A stretch of 64,000 nucleotides of DNA from Varibaculum timonense_A (GTDB lineage Bacteria; Actinomycetota; Actinomycetes; Actinomycetales; Actinomycetaceae), in the NCBI RefSeq assembly GCF_027694345.1, contig NZ_JAQEVU010000009.1:1-64000 (forward strand), written 5' to 3'. Shown in pieces: positions 42,046 to 50,893 of this stretch. The position numbers and the translations under genes were made by a program. How positions within the stretch are numbered: the stretch's first letter is position 1; every line of letters starts with the position of its first letter. Under the pieces are notes generated by a model that saw only the letters and a program-made list of their open reading frames with translations, searched no databases and was not told where the DNA came from.

Positions 42046-43296
42046 ATGTCTGACTACTTAAAACGGGTAATTGACTATGAGATTGCCCAAGTGTTTCCCC
42101 AATTACCTGCACTGTGTATAGCAGGAGCTAAAGGAGTGGGGAAAACGGAGACCGCCCAGCGACTCGCCCGCACTACCTACCAGTTAGACCAAGTTGATAC
42201 TCGCACTATTTTGCAAGCAGACCCGCGTATTTTCCTACAACAACCACCCCCAGTTCTCCTGGATGAATGGCAACTATTGCCAGAAACCTGGGACACCGTT
42301 CGCCGCGCGGTTGATGCTGGTGCACGTCCCGAAAGTTTTCTGCTAACAGGTTCCGCCAGCCCCAAACCCGGGGTACAAACCCATTCGGGAGCGGGCAGAA
42401 TCATAACTTTACGAATGCGACCTTTAACCCTTTCCGAACGAGGAATTACTACCCCCACCGTCAGTTTGCGTGACCTATTCGCCGGTGAGCAAGCGATAAC
42501 CGGTAGCAGTGACTTAACTGCCTCTGATTACGCTGATGCCATCTGTCAAACCGGGCTGCCCGGATTTCAACAATTAACTGGGCGCGCTTTGCGCTTGGCG
42601 GTAGATTCCTATCTGCGTGACGTGATGGATAAAGATATCTTTACTCAAGGATATTTCACCCGCACTCCGCACACTTTGCGAGCTTGGTTGCGTTCTTATG
42701 CGCAGGCTACCGCGACTACCGCGTCCTATGCGCAGATATTAGAAGGTGCGACTGCCGGGGAGGGGGATAAACCCAGTTCCGAAACTACCCGCACCTATCG
42801 TGATTTCTTAACCAAACTGTGGATTTTGGAGCCTCTGGAAGCTTGGCAGCCTTTGGGTTCGGGGTGGAAACGCTTGACCAGCAGCCCTAAGCATCATCTA
42901 GTAGATCCTGGCTTTGCAGCTCGTCTCTTGGATTTAGAGTCTCAGGATTTACTGACTCCTGCCGGGGCTAATATGTACGGTGCCCTGTTTGAGTCTTTGG
43001 CTGTGCTATGCGTTAGGGTCTTTGCTCAAGCTCTAGAAGCTACGGTAGGGCATTTCCGTACCCGCGCAGGTGAGCATGAGGTCGATTTGGTTTTGCAAGG
43101 ACGAGGAGGGGCAATAGTTGCCTTGGAAGTCAAAACCGCGAATCGGGTCACTGACCATGACGTTAAGCATTTACTCTGGTTGCGCGAACGTGTTGGCGAA
43201 AAAATGCGAGCTGCCGCTGTCTTGTATGGTGGAAAACAAGCTTATATGCGAAAAGACGGGATTGCGGTGATTCCTCTGGGGTGTTTGGGGCTTTGA
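42046..43296 (+). CDS. AAA ATPase with DUF4143 C-terminal domain
   Basis: This 416-residue protein has a Walker A GAKGVGKTETA at residue 27, Walker B PVLLDEWQLLP and sensor LLTGSASP in its AAA part. Its C-terminal DUF4143 domain contains a PD-(D/E)XK-like pattern (RTRAGEHEVDLVL followed by ALEVK). Members are common in host-associated bacteria, and their function is not established. No ribosome-binding site is visible. The ATG lies directly behind a -10 box and five 23-bp tandem repeats, so translation is probably leaderless and the repeats may control transcription. Confidence 0.9.
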   Translation: MSDYLKRVIDYEIAQVFPQLPALCIAGAKGVGKTETAQRLARTTYQLDQVDTRTILQADPRIFLQQPPPVLLDEWQLLPETWDTVRRAVDAGARPESFLLTGSASPKPGVQTHSGAGRIITLRMRPLTLSERGITTPTVSLRDLFAGEQAITGSSDLTASDYADAICQTGLPGFQQLTGRALRLAVDSYLRDVMDKDIFTQGYFTRTPHTLRAWLRSYAQATATTASYAQILEGATAGEGDKPSSETTRTYRDFLTKLWILEPLEAWQPLGSGWKRLTSSPKHHLVDPGFAARLLDLESQDLLTPAGANMYGALFESLAVLCVRVFAQALEATVGHFRTRAGEHEVDLVLQGRGGAIVALEVKTANRVTDHDVKHLLWLRERVGEKMRAAAVLYGGKQAYMRKDGIAVIPLGCLGL

Positions 43297-43366
43297 TGTT
43301 GATTTTGGGTAGGCAAACGATTTGAGGGCGAGGGATCGTTTTTGCTGATAGCTACTAGCTGCTGCG

Positions 43367-44251
43367 TTAGTTTTTGCCGGAGCTGGCGGAAAGGAAACTA
43401 ATGAGTCCTCTTGCGAGGCCGGAAGCATACTGTTGTTGCCCTTGAGGGCTGGATAATCTTTGAGCATCTTGAGGGTTCCTCATTTCCCCCAGCTCCACCA
43501 TTACTGCTGGTACTTTCGCAAAATTTAGGGTGGCGAGGTCGGAGCGGGGCAGGGGTGCGGGACCGTAAATCGTTGAAGGGCTAAGCCCTGCCGCCTGTAA
43601 TCCCGAGGAAACGGCGCGCGCCAGGCGTTTTGACGGTTCCCCTTGGGCAGAGTTTAACGGAGGATTGGAAACCATTACGAAGAATCCGTGAGGGGCAGAC
43701 GACTGGGAACCATTGGTGTGAATAGAGAGGAACGCATCGGCGTGTTTCTCGTTCGGGATTTGTCCGCGCCGATCGACACATACCTTATCTGCATGGTCAT
43801 CTTTTTTGGTCAGATGAACGCTTGCCCCTTTTTCTTGTAGCTCAGCTTGTAAAATCAGGGCAACTTTCCAGTTGGCAGTATGTTCAGGGTAGCCGCTGTT
43901 AGTCGCAGTTCCGGAGGTATTACATATTTTGCTCCCTCCGCGCCCATCAGGAACTTTGTTGGTTAAATGTTGCCCGTTAGAGTGACCGGGATCTATTACG
44001 ATAGTTTTTCCTGCCAGTATCTTTTTAGGTTCTGGATTGGGGGTAGAGAGCGAGGTGGAAGGGGAAGTCGGAGTAGGGGAATCCTTGCCGGTAGCGTTAG
44101 GAGTGGAGCTGCTAGCGGTTTTGTTGTTTGCAGAGAAATCGTGGTGGTCGGTGGCGGGACTGCAAGCGCTTAGGGACAAAAGGCTGATTGCCATTACGAT
44201 GATGCTAATTCGATGAATCTTGTGATGGGAGCAGGGGAATCTTTCGAGCAC
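43367..44251 (-). CDS. N-acetylmuramoyl-L-alanine amidase, lipoprotein (Amidase_3)
   Basis: This enzyme cuts the bond between MurNAc and the peptide stem of peptidoglycan. The 294-residue protein starts with a lipoprotein signal ending LSLSAC (Cys about residue 30), followed by a Ser/Thr/Pro-rich linker. The zinc amidase domain has VIDPGHSNG (His), PEHTANWKVAL (Glu), LSIHTNGSQ (His) and MVELGEMRN (catalytic Glu). The ATG at 44251 precedes about 18 basic residues before the hydrophobic core; an internal start at VMAISLL is possible. Confidence 0.92.
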   Translation of the reverse strand: MLERFPCSHHKIHRISIIVMAISLLSLSACSPATDHHDFSANNKTASSSTPNATGKDSPTPTSPSTSLSTPNPEPKKILAGKTIVIDPGHSNGQHLTNKVPDGRGGSKICNTSGTATNSGYPEHTANWKVALILQAELQEKGASVHLTKKDDHADKVCVDRRGQIPNEKHADAFLSIHTNGSQSSAPHGFFVMVSNPPLNSAQGEPSKRLARAVSSGLQAAGLSPSTIYGPAPLPRSDLATLNFAKVPAVMVELGEMRNPQDAQRLSSPQGQQQYASGLARGLISFLSASSGKN

Positions 44252-44561
44252 GTTATAAGCCTAACCGTATTTTTGAGGGCGGGCTCTTAAGTTGGTAGGG
44301 GGGTCGTGCTAATCTGCGCAGCGTCCTCTTAATCTAATCGCTATTCACAGGGGTAAAGCGCCTAAATCTGGCGTTAGCGTTTTAGGGGTAGCTTTGAAAG
44401 TTTCCCTCTTACGAGCAGGGGTAAGTAGTTAGAACGGTTGTGTCTGGGACCTAAGTCGAGTAAAGTAATCTTTGTAAGGACATTTCAATTAAGTGTTAGG
44501 GATGTCGAAAAACCGACATGACCGGCGATAAAGTCAGCAATAATCAAAGGAGATACTGACA
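44252..44561. promoter_or_regulatory. Control region upstream of iolA
   Basis: This 310-bp region separates divergent amidase and iolA genes. A short palindrome ATGTCG-N6-CGACAT at 44502-44519 lies close to the start and is a candidate operator. AAAGGAG at about 44548 is the iolA ribosome-binding site. No clear promoter boxes were seen. Confidence 0.4.
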
Positions 44562-46064
44562 ATGGTAAAACAGTTGCAGCACTGGATTAATGGCGAATAC
44601 GCATCGGGAAAACCCGCCGGAGAAATCAAAATCGAAGATCCGGCATTAGGGGAAGTTATCGCCACCATCCCCTCCGCCTCTAGCGAAGATTTAGATGAAG
44701 CAGTAAAAATCGCGCAGAAAGCCCAAAAAGAATGGGCAAAAATATCGTTGGCCAAACGAGTAGACATAATGTTCAAGATGCGCCACCTGGTTTTGGAAAA
44801 CCAAGACAAAATGGCACGGCTCATCGTGCAAGAACACGGGAAAAACTATTCCGATGCAATCGGGGAAATCCAGCGCGGACGCGAAACTTTAGATTTTGCG
44901 TGTGGTATCAACGCCAATATGAAGGGCGAACATTCCTACCAGATTTCTACCGGCGTTGATATCTTCACCGTGCGGCAACCGGTGGGAGTAGTAGCGGGTA
45001 TCTGCCCGTTCAACTTCCCGGCAATGGTACCCATGTGGATGCACCCGCTAGCTATCGCAACCGGTAATGCGATTATTATCAAACCGGCTTCCGCTACCCC
45101 CTCGGCGGCGCTGTTCACCGGCGAGCTATACAAGCAGGCAGGACTGCCTGATGGTCTCTACCAGGTATTGACCGGGAACCGAGATTTAGTTACCTCGATT
45201 TTGGAACATCCCGGAATCGACGCAATTTCCTTTGTTGGTTCTACCCCGGTTGCACATATTGTGCAGGACACTGGGGTTTCTCATGGAAAACGCGTTCAGG
45301 CGCTGGGCGGGGCAAACAACCACGCTATCGTAATGCCGGATGCGGATATTGATTTTGCTGCTAAGCATATTTCGGCGGCTGCATTCGGGGCGGCTGGCGA
45401 GCGTTGCATGGCGCTACCGGTGGTAGTCGCGGTTGGCAGCGCTGGGGAAAAACTAGCCGAGAAAGTTAAAGCTCACGCTGATCAGATCCATGTAGATCAG
45501 GGCATGGCTCAGGGCTGCGAGATGGGACCGGTGATTGACAAGAAGGCTCAGGAGCGTATAGAAGGGCTCATCACCGATGCCGAGGAACGCGGGGCAACTA
45601 TTGTGCGCGATGGTCGCGGATTCCGCCCGGAGGGCTACTCGAACGGTTACTTTGTGGGACCGACTATTATCGATAACTGCCCCAAGGATGCACCCGCATA
45701 TTATGAAGAAATCTTCGGACCGGTGCTGGTAATTACCCGCGCCGATAGCTATGAAGAAGCCATAGAAATCGTTAACTCTTCGCCCTTCGGTAATGGCTCT
45801 GCCATCTTCACCAATGACGGCGGAGTAGCGCGCAAGTTTACCCTAGAGGTAGAGGCCGGAATGGTGGGCGTCAACGTCCCGATTCCCACCCCGGTTGCCT
45901 ACTATTCCTTTGGTGGATGGAAAGAATCCCTGCTAGGTGATACCCATATTCACGGGCCGGAGGGCGTGAAGTTCTACACCAAGGCCAAGGCGATTACTAC
46001 CCGCTGGCCGAGCGAATCCGGACACTATGAAGCCACGATGAGCTTCCAGCGCGAAGAAGGCTAA
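44562..46064 (+). CDS. iolA: (Methyl)malonate-semialdehyde dehydrogenase, CoA-acylating (IolA/MmsA)
   Basis: IolA turns malonic semialdehyde into acetyl-CoA, the last step of inositol breakdown; MmsA acts on methylmalonate semialdehyde in valine breakdown. The 500-residue protein has the aldehyde dehydrogenase motifs GVVAGICPFNFPAMVPMWM, ISFVGSTPVA and the catalytic Cys in GAAGERCMALP, with the family ending FGGWKESLLGDTHIHGPEG. With iolCBD present at 10985-15666, a role in inositol catabolism is most likely, although the gene is about 29 kb away. It stops 12 bp from the convergent pdxT gene. Confidence 0.94.
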   Translation: MVKQLQHWINGEYASGKPAGEIKIEDPALGEVIATIPSASSEDLDEAVKIAQKAQKEWAKISLAKRVDIMFKMRHLVLENQDKMARLIVQEHGKNYSDAIGEIQRGRETLDFACGINANMKGEHSYQISTGVDIFTVRQPVGVVAGICPFNFPAMVPMWMHPLAIATGNAIIIKPASATPSAALFTGELYKQAGLPDGLYQVLTGNRDLVTSILEHPGIDAISFVGSTPVAHIVQDTGVSHGKRVQALGGANNHAIVMPDADIDFAAKHISAAAFGAAGERCMALPVVVAVGSAGEKLAEKVKAHADQIHVDQGMAQGCEMGPVIDKKAQERIEGLITDAEERGATIVRDGRGFRPEGYSNGYFVGPTIIDNCPKDAPAYYEEIFGPVLVITRADSYEEAIEIVNSSPFGNGSAIFTNDGGVARKFTLEVEAGMVGVNVPIPTPVAYYSFGGWKESLLGDTHIHGPEGVKFYTKAKAITTRWPSESGHYEATMSFQREEG

Positions 46065-46076
46065 GAATAGCCGGAA

Positions 46077-46646
46077 CTAAAGGTTCAAGAACATTTGATG
46101 TAGGCGCGGGTCGCCAGTCAGTTCGGGGTGAAAAGTAACCCCAATCTGACTTCCGACCCGCGCTCCTACAATTTTATCGTCCACCCGTCCGAGTATTTCT
46201 ACTCCTGAACCCACTTCGCTAATGCGGGGAGCGCGAATGAAGGTCATTGGCAAATCGTCCATTCCCGCAAAATTAGCCCGGGCATTAAAAGAACCAAGTT
46301 GGCGTCCATAGACATTACGTTCCACGGTAACGTCCAAGGTGCCGAGTGCGGTGCGATCGACGCTGCGTTTGCCCATAATCCGCTTTGCCAACAAAATTAA
46401 GCCTGCACAAGTACCTAAAACTGGCATTCCGGCGGTAATCATTTCCCGCACACGCTCCGCCATCCCCAGTTCAATCAACAATTTAGATTGCACCGTAGAC
46501 TCTCCGCCGGGCAGCACCAAGCGGTTAAACCCACTACGTAAATCTGCGGCTTCACGCAGCTCTACCACCTGTGCACCCAGCGCTTCCAGACAATGTTCAT
46601 GCTCAATAAATGCGCCTTGAACTGCTAGGACGCCAACTTTTTCCAT
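46077..46646 (-). CDS. pdxT: Pyridoxal 5'-phosphate synthase glutaminase subunit PdxT
   Basis: PdxT releases ammonia from glutamine and passes it to PdxS. The 189-residue class I glutaminase has the oxyanion loop LPGGESTV, the nucleophile Cys in GTCAGLILLA and the His-Glu pair in TFHPELT. It lies 32 bp downstream of pdxS in the same minus-strand operon. Confidence 0.97.
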   Translation of the reverse strand: MEKVGVLAVQGAFIEHEHCLEALGAQVVELREAADLRSGFNRLVLPGGESTVQSKLLIELGMAERVREMITAGMPVLGTCAGLILLAKRIMGKRSVDRTALGTLDVTVERNVYGRQLGSFNARANFAGMDDLPMTFIRAPRISEVGSGVEILGRVDDKIVGARVGSQIGVTFHPELTGDPRLHQMFLNL

Positions 46647-46678
46647 ATTGTTTCGCTAACCGTTTCTATTGGAGGCGT

Positions 46679-47593
46679 TTACTTGCCGCGTTCTGCCATC
46701 AGCAGGTCAATTTCGCTTTCGTTGATCCCCACCATGGCTTCTCCCAGGTTTTCAGAAAGCTCAGCAATCAGTTTCGCGTCCCGGAAGTTAGTAACCGCTT
46801 TGACAATGGCGCTGGCGCGCTTAGCGGGATTGCCGGACTTGAAAATACCAGAACCCACGAACACGCCCTCTGCGCCTAGCTGCATCATTAAAGCAGCGTC
46901 AGCGGGAGTAGCAACGCCACCAGCTGCGAAATTCACTACCGGCAGACGCGAGGAATCGTGTACTTCTTTAAGTAGAGATAAAGGAACCTCAAGCTGCTTG
47001 GCAGCTTCAAAAAGTTCATCATCGCGCAGGCTGGAAATCCGGCGAATCTCAGCATTCATAGCACGCATATGGCGTACCGCCTGTACAACGTCACCGGTTC
47101 CCGGTTCCCCTTTGGTGCGAATCATGGTTGCGCCCTCGCCAATGCGACGTAGCGCTTCACCCAGGTTACGAGCCCCACACACGAAAGGTACTTTGAACTG
47201 GGATTTATCAATGTGGTAAACATCGTCAGCGGGGGAGAGCACTTCGGATTCATCGATATAGTCAATTTCGATAGCCTCAAGTAGTTGTGCTTCTACGAAA
47301 TGCCCAATCCGGCATTTCGCCATCACCGGGATAGAAACTGCCTCTTGAATCCCCTTAATCATTGCCGGGTCGCTCATCCGGGAAACGCCACCAGCAGCGC
47401 GAATATCTGCGGGGATACGCTCTAACGCCATCACGGCAGCCGCCCCTGCGTCCTCGGCAATCCGCGCCTGCTCGGGGGTAGTAACGTCCATAATCACGCC
47501 GCCCTTTAGCATTTGCGCTAGTTGGCGGTTTAACATAACCCGCTCGTTGAGGTCGTTTGTTTCCTGGATGCTGGTCGTATCAGCAGTTTTCAT
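46679..47593 (-). CDS. pdxS: Pyridoxal 5'-phosphate synthase subunit PdxS
   Basis: PdxS builds vitamin B6 from ribose 5-phosphate, glyceraldehyde 3-phosphate and ammonia. The 304-residue TIM-barrel protein shows GGVIMDVTTPEQA, VMALERIPADIRAAGGVSRM, the catalytic Lys region IPVMAKCRIGHFVEAQ and RTKGEPGTGDVVQAVRH. It is the first gene of the pdxST operon. The upstream region is shared with the divergent antiterminator gene. The B6 product would also serve the many PLP enzymes nearby (TrpB2, the PglE-like aminotransferase). Confidence 0.97.
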   Translation of the reverse strand: MKTADTTSIQETNDLNERVMLNRQLAQMLKGGVIMDVTTPEQARIAEDAGAAAVMALERIPADIRAAGGVSRMSDPAMIKGIQEAVSIPVMAKCRIGHFVEAQLLEAIEIDYIDESEVLSPADDVYHIDKSQFKVPFVCGARNLGEALRRIGEGATMIRTKGEPGTGDVVQAVRHMRAMNAEIRRISSLRDDELFEAAKQLEVPLSLLKEVHDSSRLPVVNFAAGGVATPADAALMMQLGAEGVFVGSGIFKSGNPAKRASAIVKAVTNFRDAKLIAELSENLGEAMVGINESEIDLLMAERGK

Positions 47594-47712
47594 TTCCCGT
47601 TCCTTCCTGATGTGTAAGCTTTGGGGGTTTCAATCTTTTGCCCTTAAAACCCGCTAGGCGTATATCTTTACCTTACAAATGAACACCGAAAAACGTTAGT
47701 TTACAAAAAAAC

Positions 47713-47741
47713 TTGACTCGGTGGGGTTAGTGTTTTACTTT
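47713..47741 (+). promoter_or_regulatory. Promoter of the antiterminator-PTS operon
   Basis: TTGACT (47713-47718) and TACTTT (47736-47741) are spaced by 17 bp, giving a good vegetative promoter about 100 bp before the antiterminator start. Confidence 0.6.
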
Positions 47742-47754
47742 GAAGAATGTATCT

Positions 47755-47788
47755 GGGTGTAACCGTCCCTTGGGTGATGGGCAATACC
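47755..47788 (+). promoter_or_regulatory. RAT-like antiterminator RNA site
   Basis: The early leader begins GGGTGTAACCG and ends GGGCAATACC, a layout like the ribonucleic antiterminator (RAT) sites bound by LicT/BglG proteins. The gene directly downstream encodes such a protein. A weak hairpin (AAGCG-AGGA-CGCTT, 47798-47811) followed by CTTTT may be the matching terminator. Confidence 0.5.
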
Positions 47789-47840
47789 GGACAGGGAAAG
47801 CGAGGACGCTTCATTAACCTTTTGCAAGGAGATTCCCATC

Positions 47841-48731
47841 TTGGTAGGCAGTCAATATACGGTGACGCGCGTTTTTAATAACAACGCGGTACTGGCTTAT
47901 GTTGGCAATCAAGAAAACGAGATTATTTTATTAGGACGAGGAATAGGCTTCGGTAAAAAACCCGGCTCTAATCTTGACCCCAGTAGCGCCCAACAAACTT
48001 TCGTGGCTACTGGGAAAGATCGAGTAGCATTCCTAGAAATGCTGGAAAATGTAGAGACCCCTGTCCTGGAAATTATTTCGCAAGCTATTAACATGGGTAT
48101 CGATTTATTGGGATCCTTAGATCCCTCCATTTACCTGATGCTCACTGATCATCTGGTGTTTACGGTACAAAGGCTGCATCACGGCTCCCTGCCTCACTCC
48201 ACTTTATTAGCTGAAATAGCAGCGGTTTATCCTGAAGAATTTAAAGCCGCCCAGGTGATAGTGAATTTTCTGAACTCTAATCTATGTATTAATTTGCCTC
48301 CCGATGAAGCCGCGCTTATAACTTTGCATTTGCAGGCGGCACGCACGGGAAGGAACGTAAAACGTCCTCTGGCGGAAGCAAATCAGCTCGCCAGCCTGGT
48401 AGACACGGTAGCTTCCCAGTTAGGAGTGGAGGACGTACCTAATAATCTTCGCGCCGATCTCACCGGTCATTTGGCGCACCTGCAAAGACGGGTACATGCC
48501 GGTAACTTCCGAGACAATAAAATCGCGCTTATATTGCGTGGTCAGCTAGGCGACGAATGGAGCATGGCGAAATTATTGATCGGGAGACTTATCCAAAAAC
48601 CATTAACATCGCAGGTTACAGGCGAAATTGCCTATCTGGCGATGTTTTTACATGGTTGGTGCGAAGATTTAAAAGCCGTATCGCAAGGCGCGAAGCGGTT
48701 ATCCGACAAAAGGATGAATAATGAAAGATAG
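47841..48731 (+). CDS. BglG/LicT family transcriptional antiterminator
   Basis: This 296-residue protein has an N-terminal RNA-binding CAT domain (residues 1-60: VTRVFNNNAVLAYV, LLGRGIGFGKKPG) and two PRD domains with conserved His residues (LTDHLVFTVQRLHHG, and LTGHLAHLQRRV with MFLHGW). PTS phosphorylation of PRD histidines normally sets its activity. The TTG start at 47841 has AAGGAG 9 bp upstream. It overlaps the EIIBC gene by 11 bp, so it probably regulates its own operon in response to that sugar. Confidence 0.93.
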   Translation: MVGSQYTVTRVFNNNAVLAYVGNQENEIILLGRGIGFGKKPGSNLDPSSAQQTFVATGKDRVAFLEMLENVETPVLEIISQAINMGIDLLGSLDPSIYLMLTDHLVFTVQRLHHGSLPHSTLLAEIAAVYPEEFKAAQVIVNFLNSNLCINLPPDEAALITLHLQAARTGRNVKRPLAEANQLASLVDTVASQLGVEDVPNNLRADLTGHLAHLQRRVHAGNFRDNKIALILRGQLGDEWSMAKLLIGRLIQKPLTSQVTGEIAYLAMFLHGWCEDLKAVSQGAKRLSDKRMNNER

Positions 48732-50316
48732 AGCAATGGCAGGGCTGCAACGCTTTGGTCGTGCCCTAATGGGTGCTGTGGCAGTAATGCCCGTAGCTGC
48801 AATCCTCATGGGTATCGGTTACTGGATTGACCCTACAGGTTGGGGCGCTAATAACGTAGCTGCCTACGTGTTGATTAAAGCCGGTGGAGCGGTACTGGAC
48901 AACCTGGGGTGGTTGTTTGCTATCGCCCTAGCATTCGGTTTAGCAAAAGATAATAACGGTGCGTCTGCACTATCCGGTTTCTTGGGATATGCCACGGTTA
49001 AACTGGTAGTTGGACAGGACGCCGTAGCCTCTTACAAGGGCGTAGATTTAACGAAGCTTGAGGGCGATGCTGCTCTGAATTGGGCTTCTCAAGGTTGGGC
49101 GGCAATCAATGACAAGAACGTCTTGATTGGTATCCTGGTAGGTCTACTAGCTGCTTGGGTTTACAACCATTTCCACAAGACCAAGTTGCCTGATTTCTTG
49201 GCATTCTTCTCGGGACGCCGTTTGGTTCCTATCCTTACTTCGCTATTCTCGATCGTATTAGCGGGGATTCTGTTCGTACTGTGGCCGCTACTGTACTCGG
49301 CTCTGTTCAACTTCGGTCAATGGATTCAAGGTATGGGGGCTATCGGTGCCGGTCTGTACGCCGTTGTAAACCGGTTGTTAATCCCCACTGGTCTACATCA
49401 CGCTTTGAACTCTATTTTCTGGTTTGATGTTGTCGGGATTGATGACATCGGCAAGTTCCTAGGTGGCGGGGCAACTATTGCTGCTGCTGAAGCCGCAAAG
49501 ACTGCCGCTGATTGTCCTGGCGTTTGGGATTCTGCCGCTAATACCTGTGAGGTTGTTGGGGTAGTTGGACGTTACCAGGCTGGTTTCTTCCCGATTATGA
49601 TGTTCGGTCTGCCGGGCGCTGCTTTGGCTATTTACCTACGTTCTGAAGATAAGAAGAAGAAGACCGTTGCCGCTTTGATGATGGCTGGCGCGCTAGCCTC
49701 CTTCTTTACCGGTGTAACCGAGCCTCTAGAGTTCTCCTTCATGTTCGTAGCTCCGGTTCTTTACCTGGTTCACGCCCTATTGACTGGTGTTTCGGTCGCG
49801 ATTGCAGCAGCAATGCACTGGACTGCCGGTTTCGGTTTCTCTGCCGGTTTCGTAGATATGTTCCTATCGGCTCAAAACCCGGTGGCTAACAAGTGGTATA
49901 TGTTGCTGGTAATGGGCGTAGTGTTCTTCGCTCTGTACTTCGTGATTTTCTATGCCTTGATTGGGGTAATGAATATGCATACTCCGGGACGGGAACTAGA
50001 AGATGACGAGCTAGATATGTCCGACCTAGAGGACGTTGATCCCTCTTCCCAAGCTGCAACTATTCTCAATGGTTTAGGTGGTGCAGAGAACATTGATACT
50101 TTGGATTATTGCACTACCCGTCTGCGGGTAAATGTAAAAGATCCGCTGAAGATTAACGAGAAAGTAATTAAAGCGGCCAAAGTGGCTGGGATTATTCGTC
50201 CTGGTCAAAAATCAATCCAAGTGGTGATTGGTCCTCAGGTTCAGTTCGTGTACGACGATATGGCAATGCTGCTAAAGTCCAGTTCAGCTGTGCTCATGGG
50301 TGAACAGGAGGAATAA
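48721..50316 (+). CDS. PTS EIICB transporter, N-acetylglucosamine/glucose type
   Basis: The 531-residue protein imports and phosphorylates a sugar. The N-terminal EIIC membrane domain (residues 1-425) has DPTGWG, RLLIPTGLHHALNSIFWF and TGVTEPLEFSFMF, closest in style to NagE (N-acetylglucosamine). The EIIB domain (about 440-531) has its phosphorylated Cys in LDYCTTRLRV. The missing EIIA is encoded by the next gene. It starts within the antiterminator gene and is presumably cotranscribed and translationally coupled. Confidence 0.93.
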   Translation: MKDRAMAGLQRFGRALMGAVAVMPVAAILMGIGYWIDPTGWGANNVAAYVLIKAGGAVLDNLGWLFAIALAFGLAKDNNGASALSGFLGYATVKLVVGQDAVASYKGVDLTKLEGDAALNWASQGWAAINDKNVLIGILVGLLAAWVYNHFHKTKLPDFLAFFSGRRLVPILTSLFSIVLAGILFVLWPLLYSALFNFGQWIQGMGAIGAGLYAVVNRLLIPTGLHHALNSIFWFDVVGIDDIGKFLGGGATIAAAEAAKTAADCPGVWDSAANTCEVVGVVGRYQAGFFPIMMFGLPGAALAIYLRSEDKKKKTVAALMMAGALASFFTGVTEPLEFSFMFVAPVLYLVHALLTGVSVAIAAAMHWTAGFGFSAGFVDMFLSAQNPVANKWYMLLVMGVVFFALYFVIFYALIGVMNMHTPGRELEDDELDMSDLEDVDPSSQAATILNGLGGAENIDTLDYCTTRLRVNVKDPLKINEKVIKAAKVAGIIRPGQKSIQVVIGPQVQFVYDDMAMLLKSSSAVLMGEQEE

Positions 50317-50320
50317 AACA

Positions 50321-50803
50321 GTGTTTGGCTTCGGCAAAAAGAAACAGTCCGTATTGTCTCCGCTCAGCGGAAAGCTACACGCAGTGACAGAGGTTCCCGA
50401 CCCAGTGTTTGCTCAAAAAATGTTGGGTGAAGGGTTCGCTGTCCAGCCCGACAAGCAGGTTCAAGAAGTATTGGCTCCGATTTCTGGAAAACTAATTAAG
50501 TTATTCAAAACCGGACATGCTTTTGGAATAGTCGGGGACGAAAATGGGCTGGAAGTGCTGGTACATGTAGGAATTGACACGGTACAGCTGAAAGGTGAGG
50601 GTTTTGAACTACTCGCCTGCGAAGGCGATACCGTAAGTGCCGGACAACCGATTGTTCGAGTAGATGTTCCTAAAATAATCAGCCTAGAAAAGGATCCGAT
50701 TACCCCTGTGGTGTTTACTAAAAAAGCTCAGGTGGAATCAGTCAGTTCCCCTAGTGGAGATGTAAAGGCTGGAGCTAAAGGTTGCACGGTGACGTTGAAA
50801 TAA
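50321..50803 (+). CDS. PTS EIIA component, glucose type
   Basis: The 160-residue protein completes the upstream EIICB. It has SPLSGKLHAV, APISGKLIKLFKTGHAFGI and LVHVGIDTVQLKGEGF with both active-site His residues, and the family end TPVVFTK. I chose GTG 50321, with AGGAGG 9 bp upstream, 4 bp after the EIICB stop. It is a paralogue of the orphan EIIA at 26376. A bidirectional terminator follows. Confidence 0.92.
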   Translation: MFGFGKKKQSVLSPLSGKLHAVTEVPDPVFAQKMLGEGFAVQPDKQVQEVLAPISGKLIKLFKTGHAFGIVGDENGLEVLVHVGIDTVQLKGEGFELLACEGDTVSAGQPIVRVDVPKIISLEKDPITPVVFTKKAQVESVSSPSGDVKAGAKGCTVTLK

Positions 50804-50832
50804 GTTCTATTCCACGCCACTGATTGTGATTA

Positions 50833-50877
50833 ATAAGGGTGGGGGCTTCAGGATAATCCTGAAGCCCCCACCCTTAT
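50833..50877. terminator. Bidirectional terminator between the PTS operon and metQ
   Basis: A perfect 21-bp inverted repeat (50833-50853 and 50857-50877) with a 3-nt loop lies between convergent genes. It is GC-rich in the middle with A/T ends. Confidence 0.92.
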
Positions 50878-50893
50878 CTATTAGGTATTAGAT

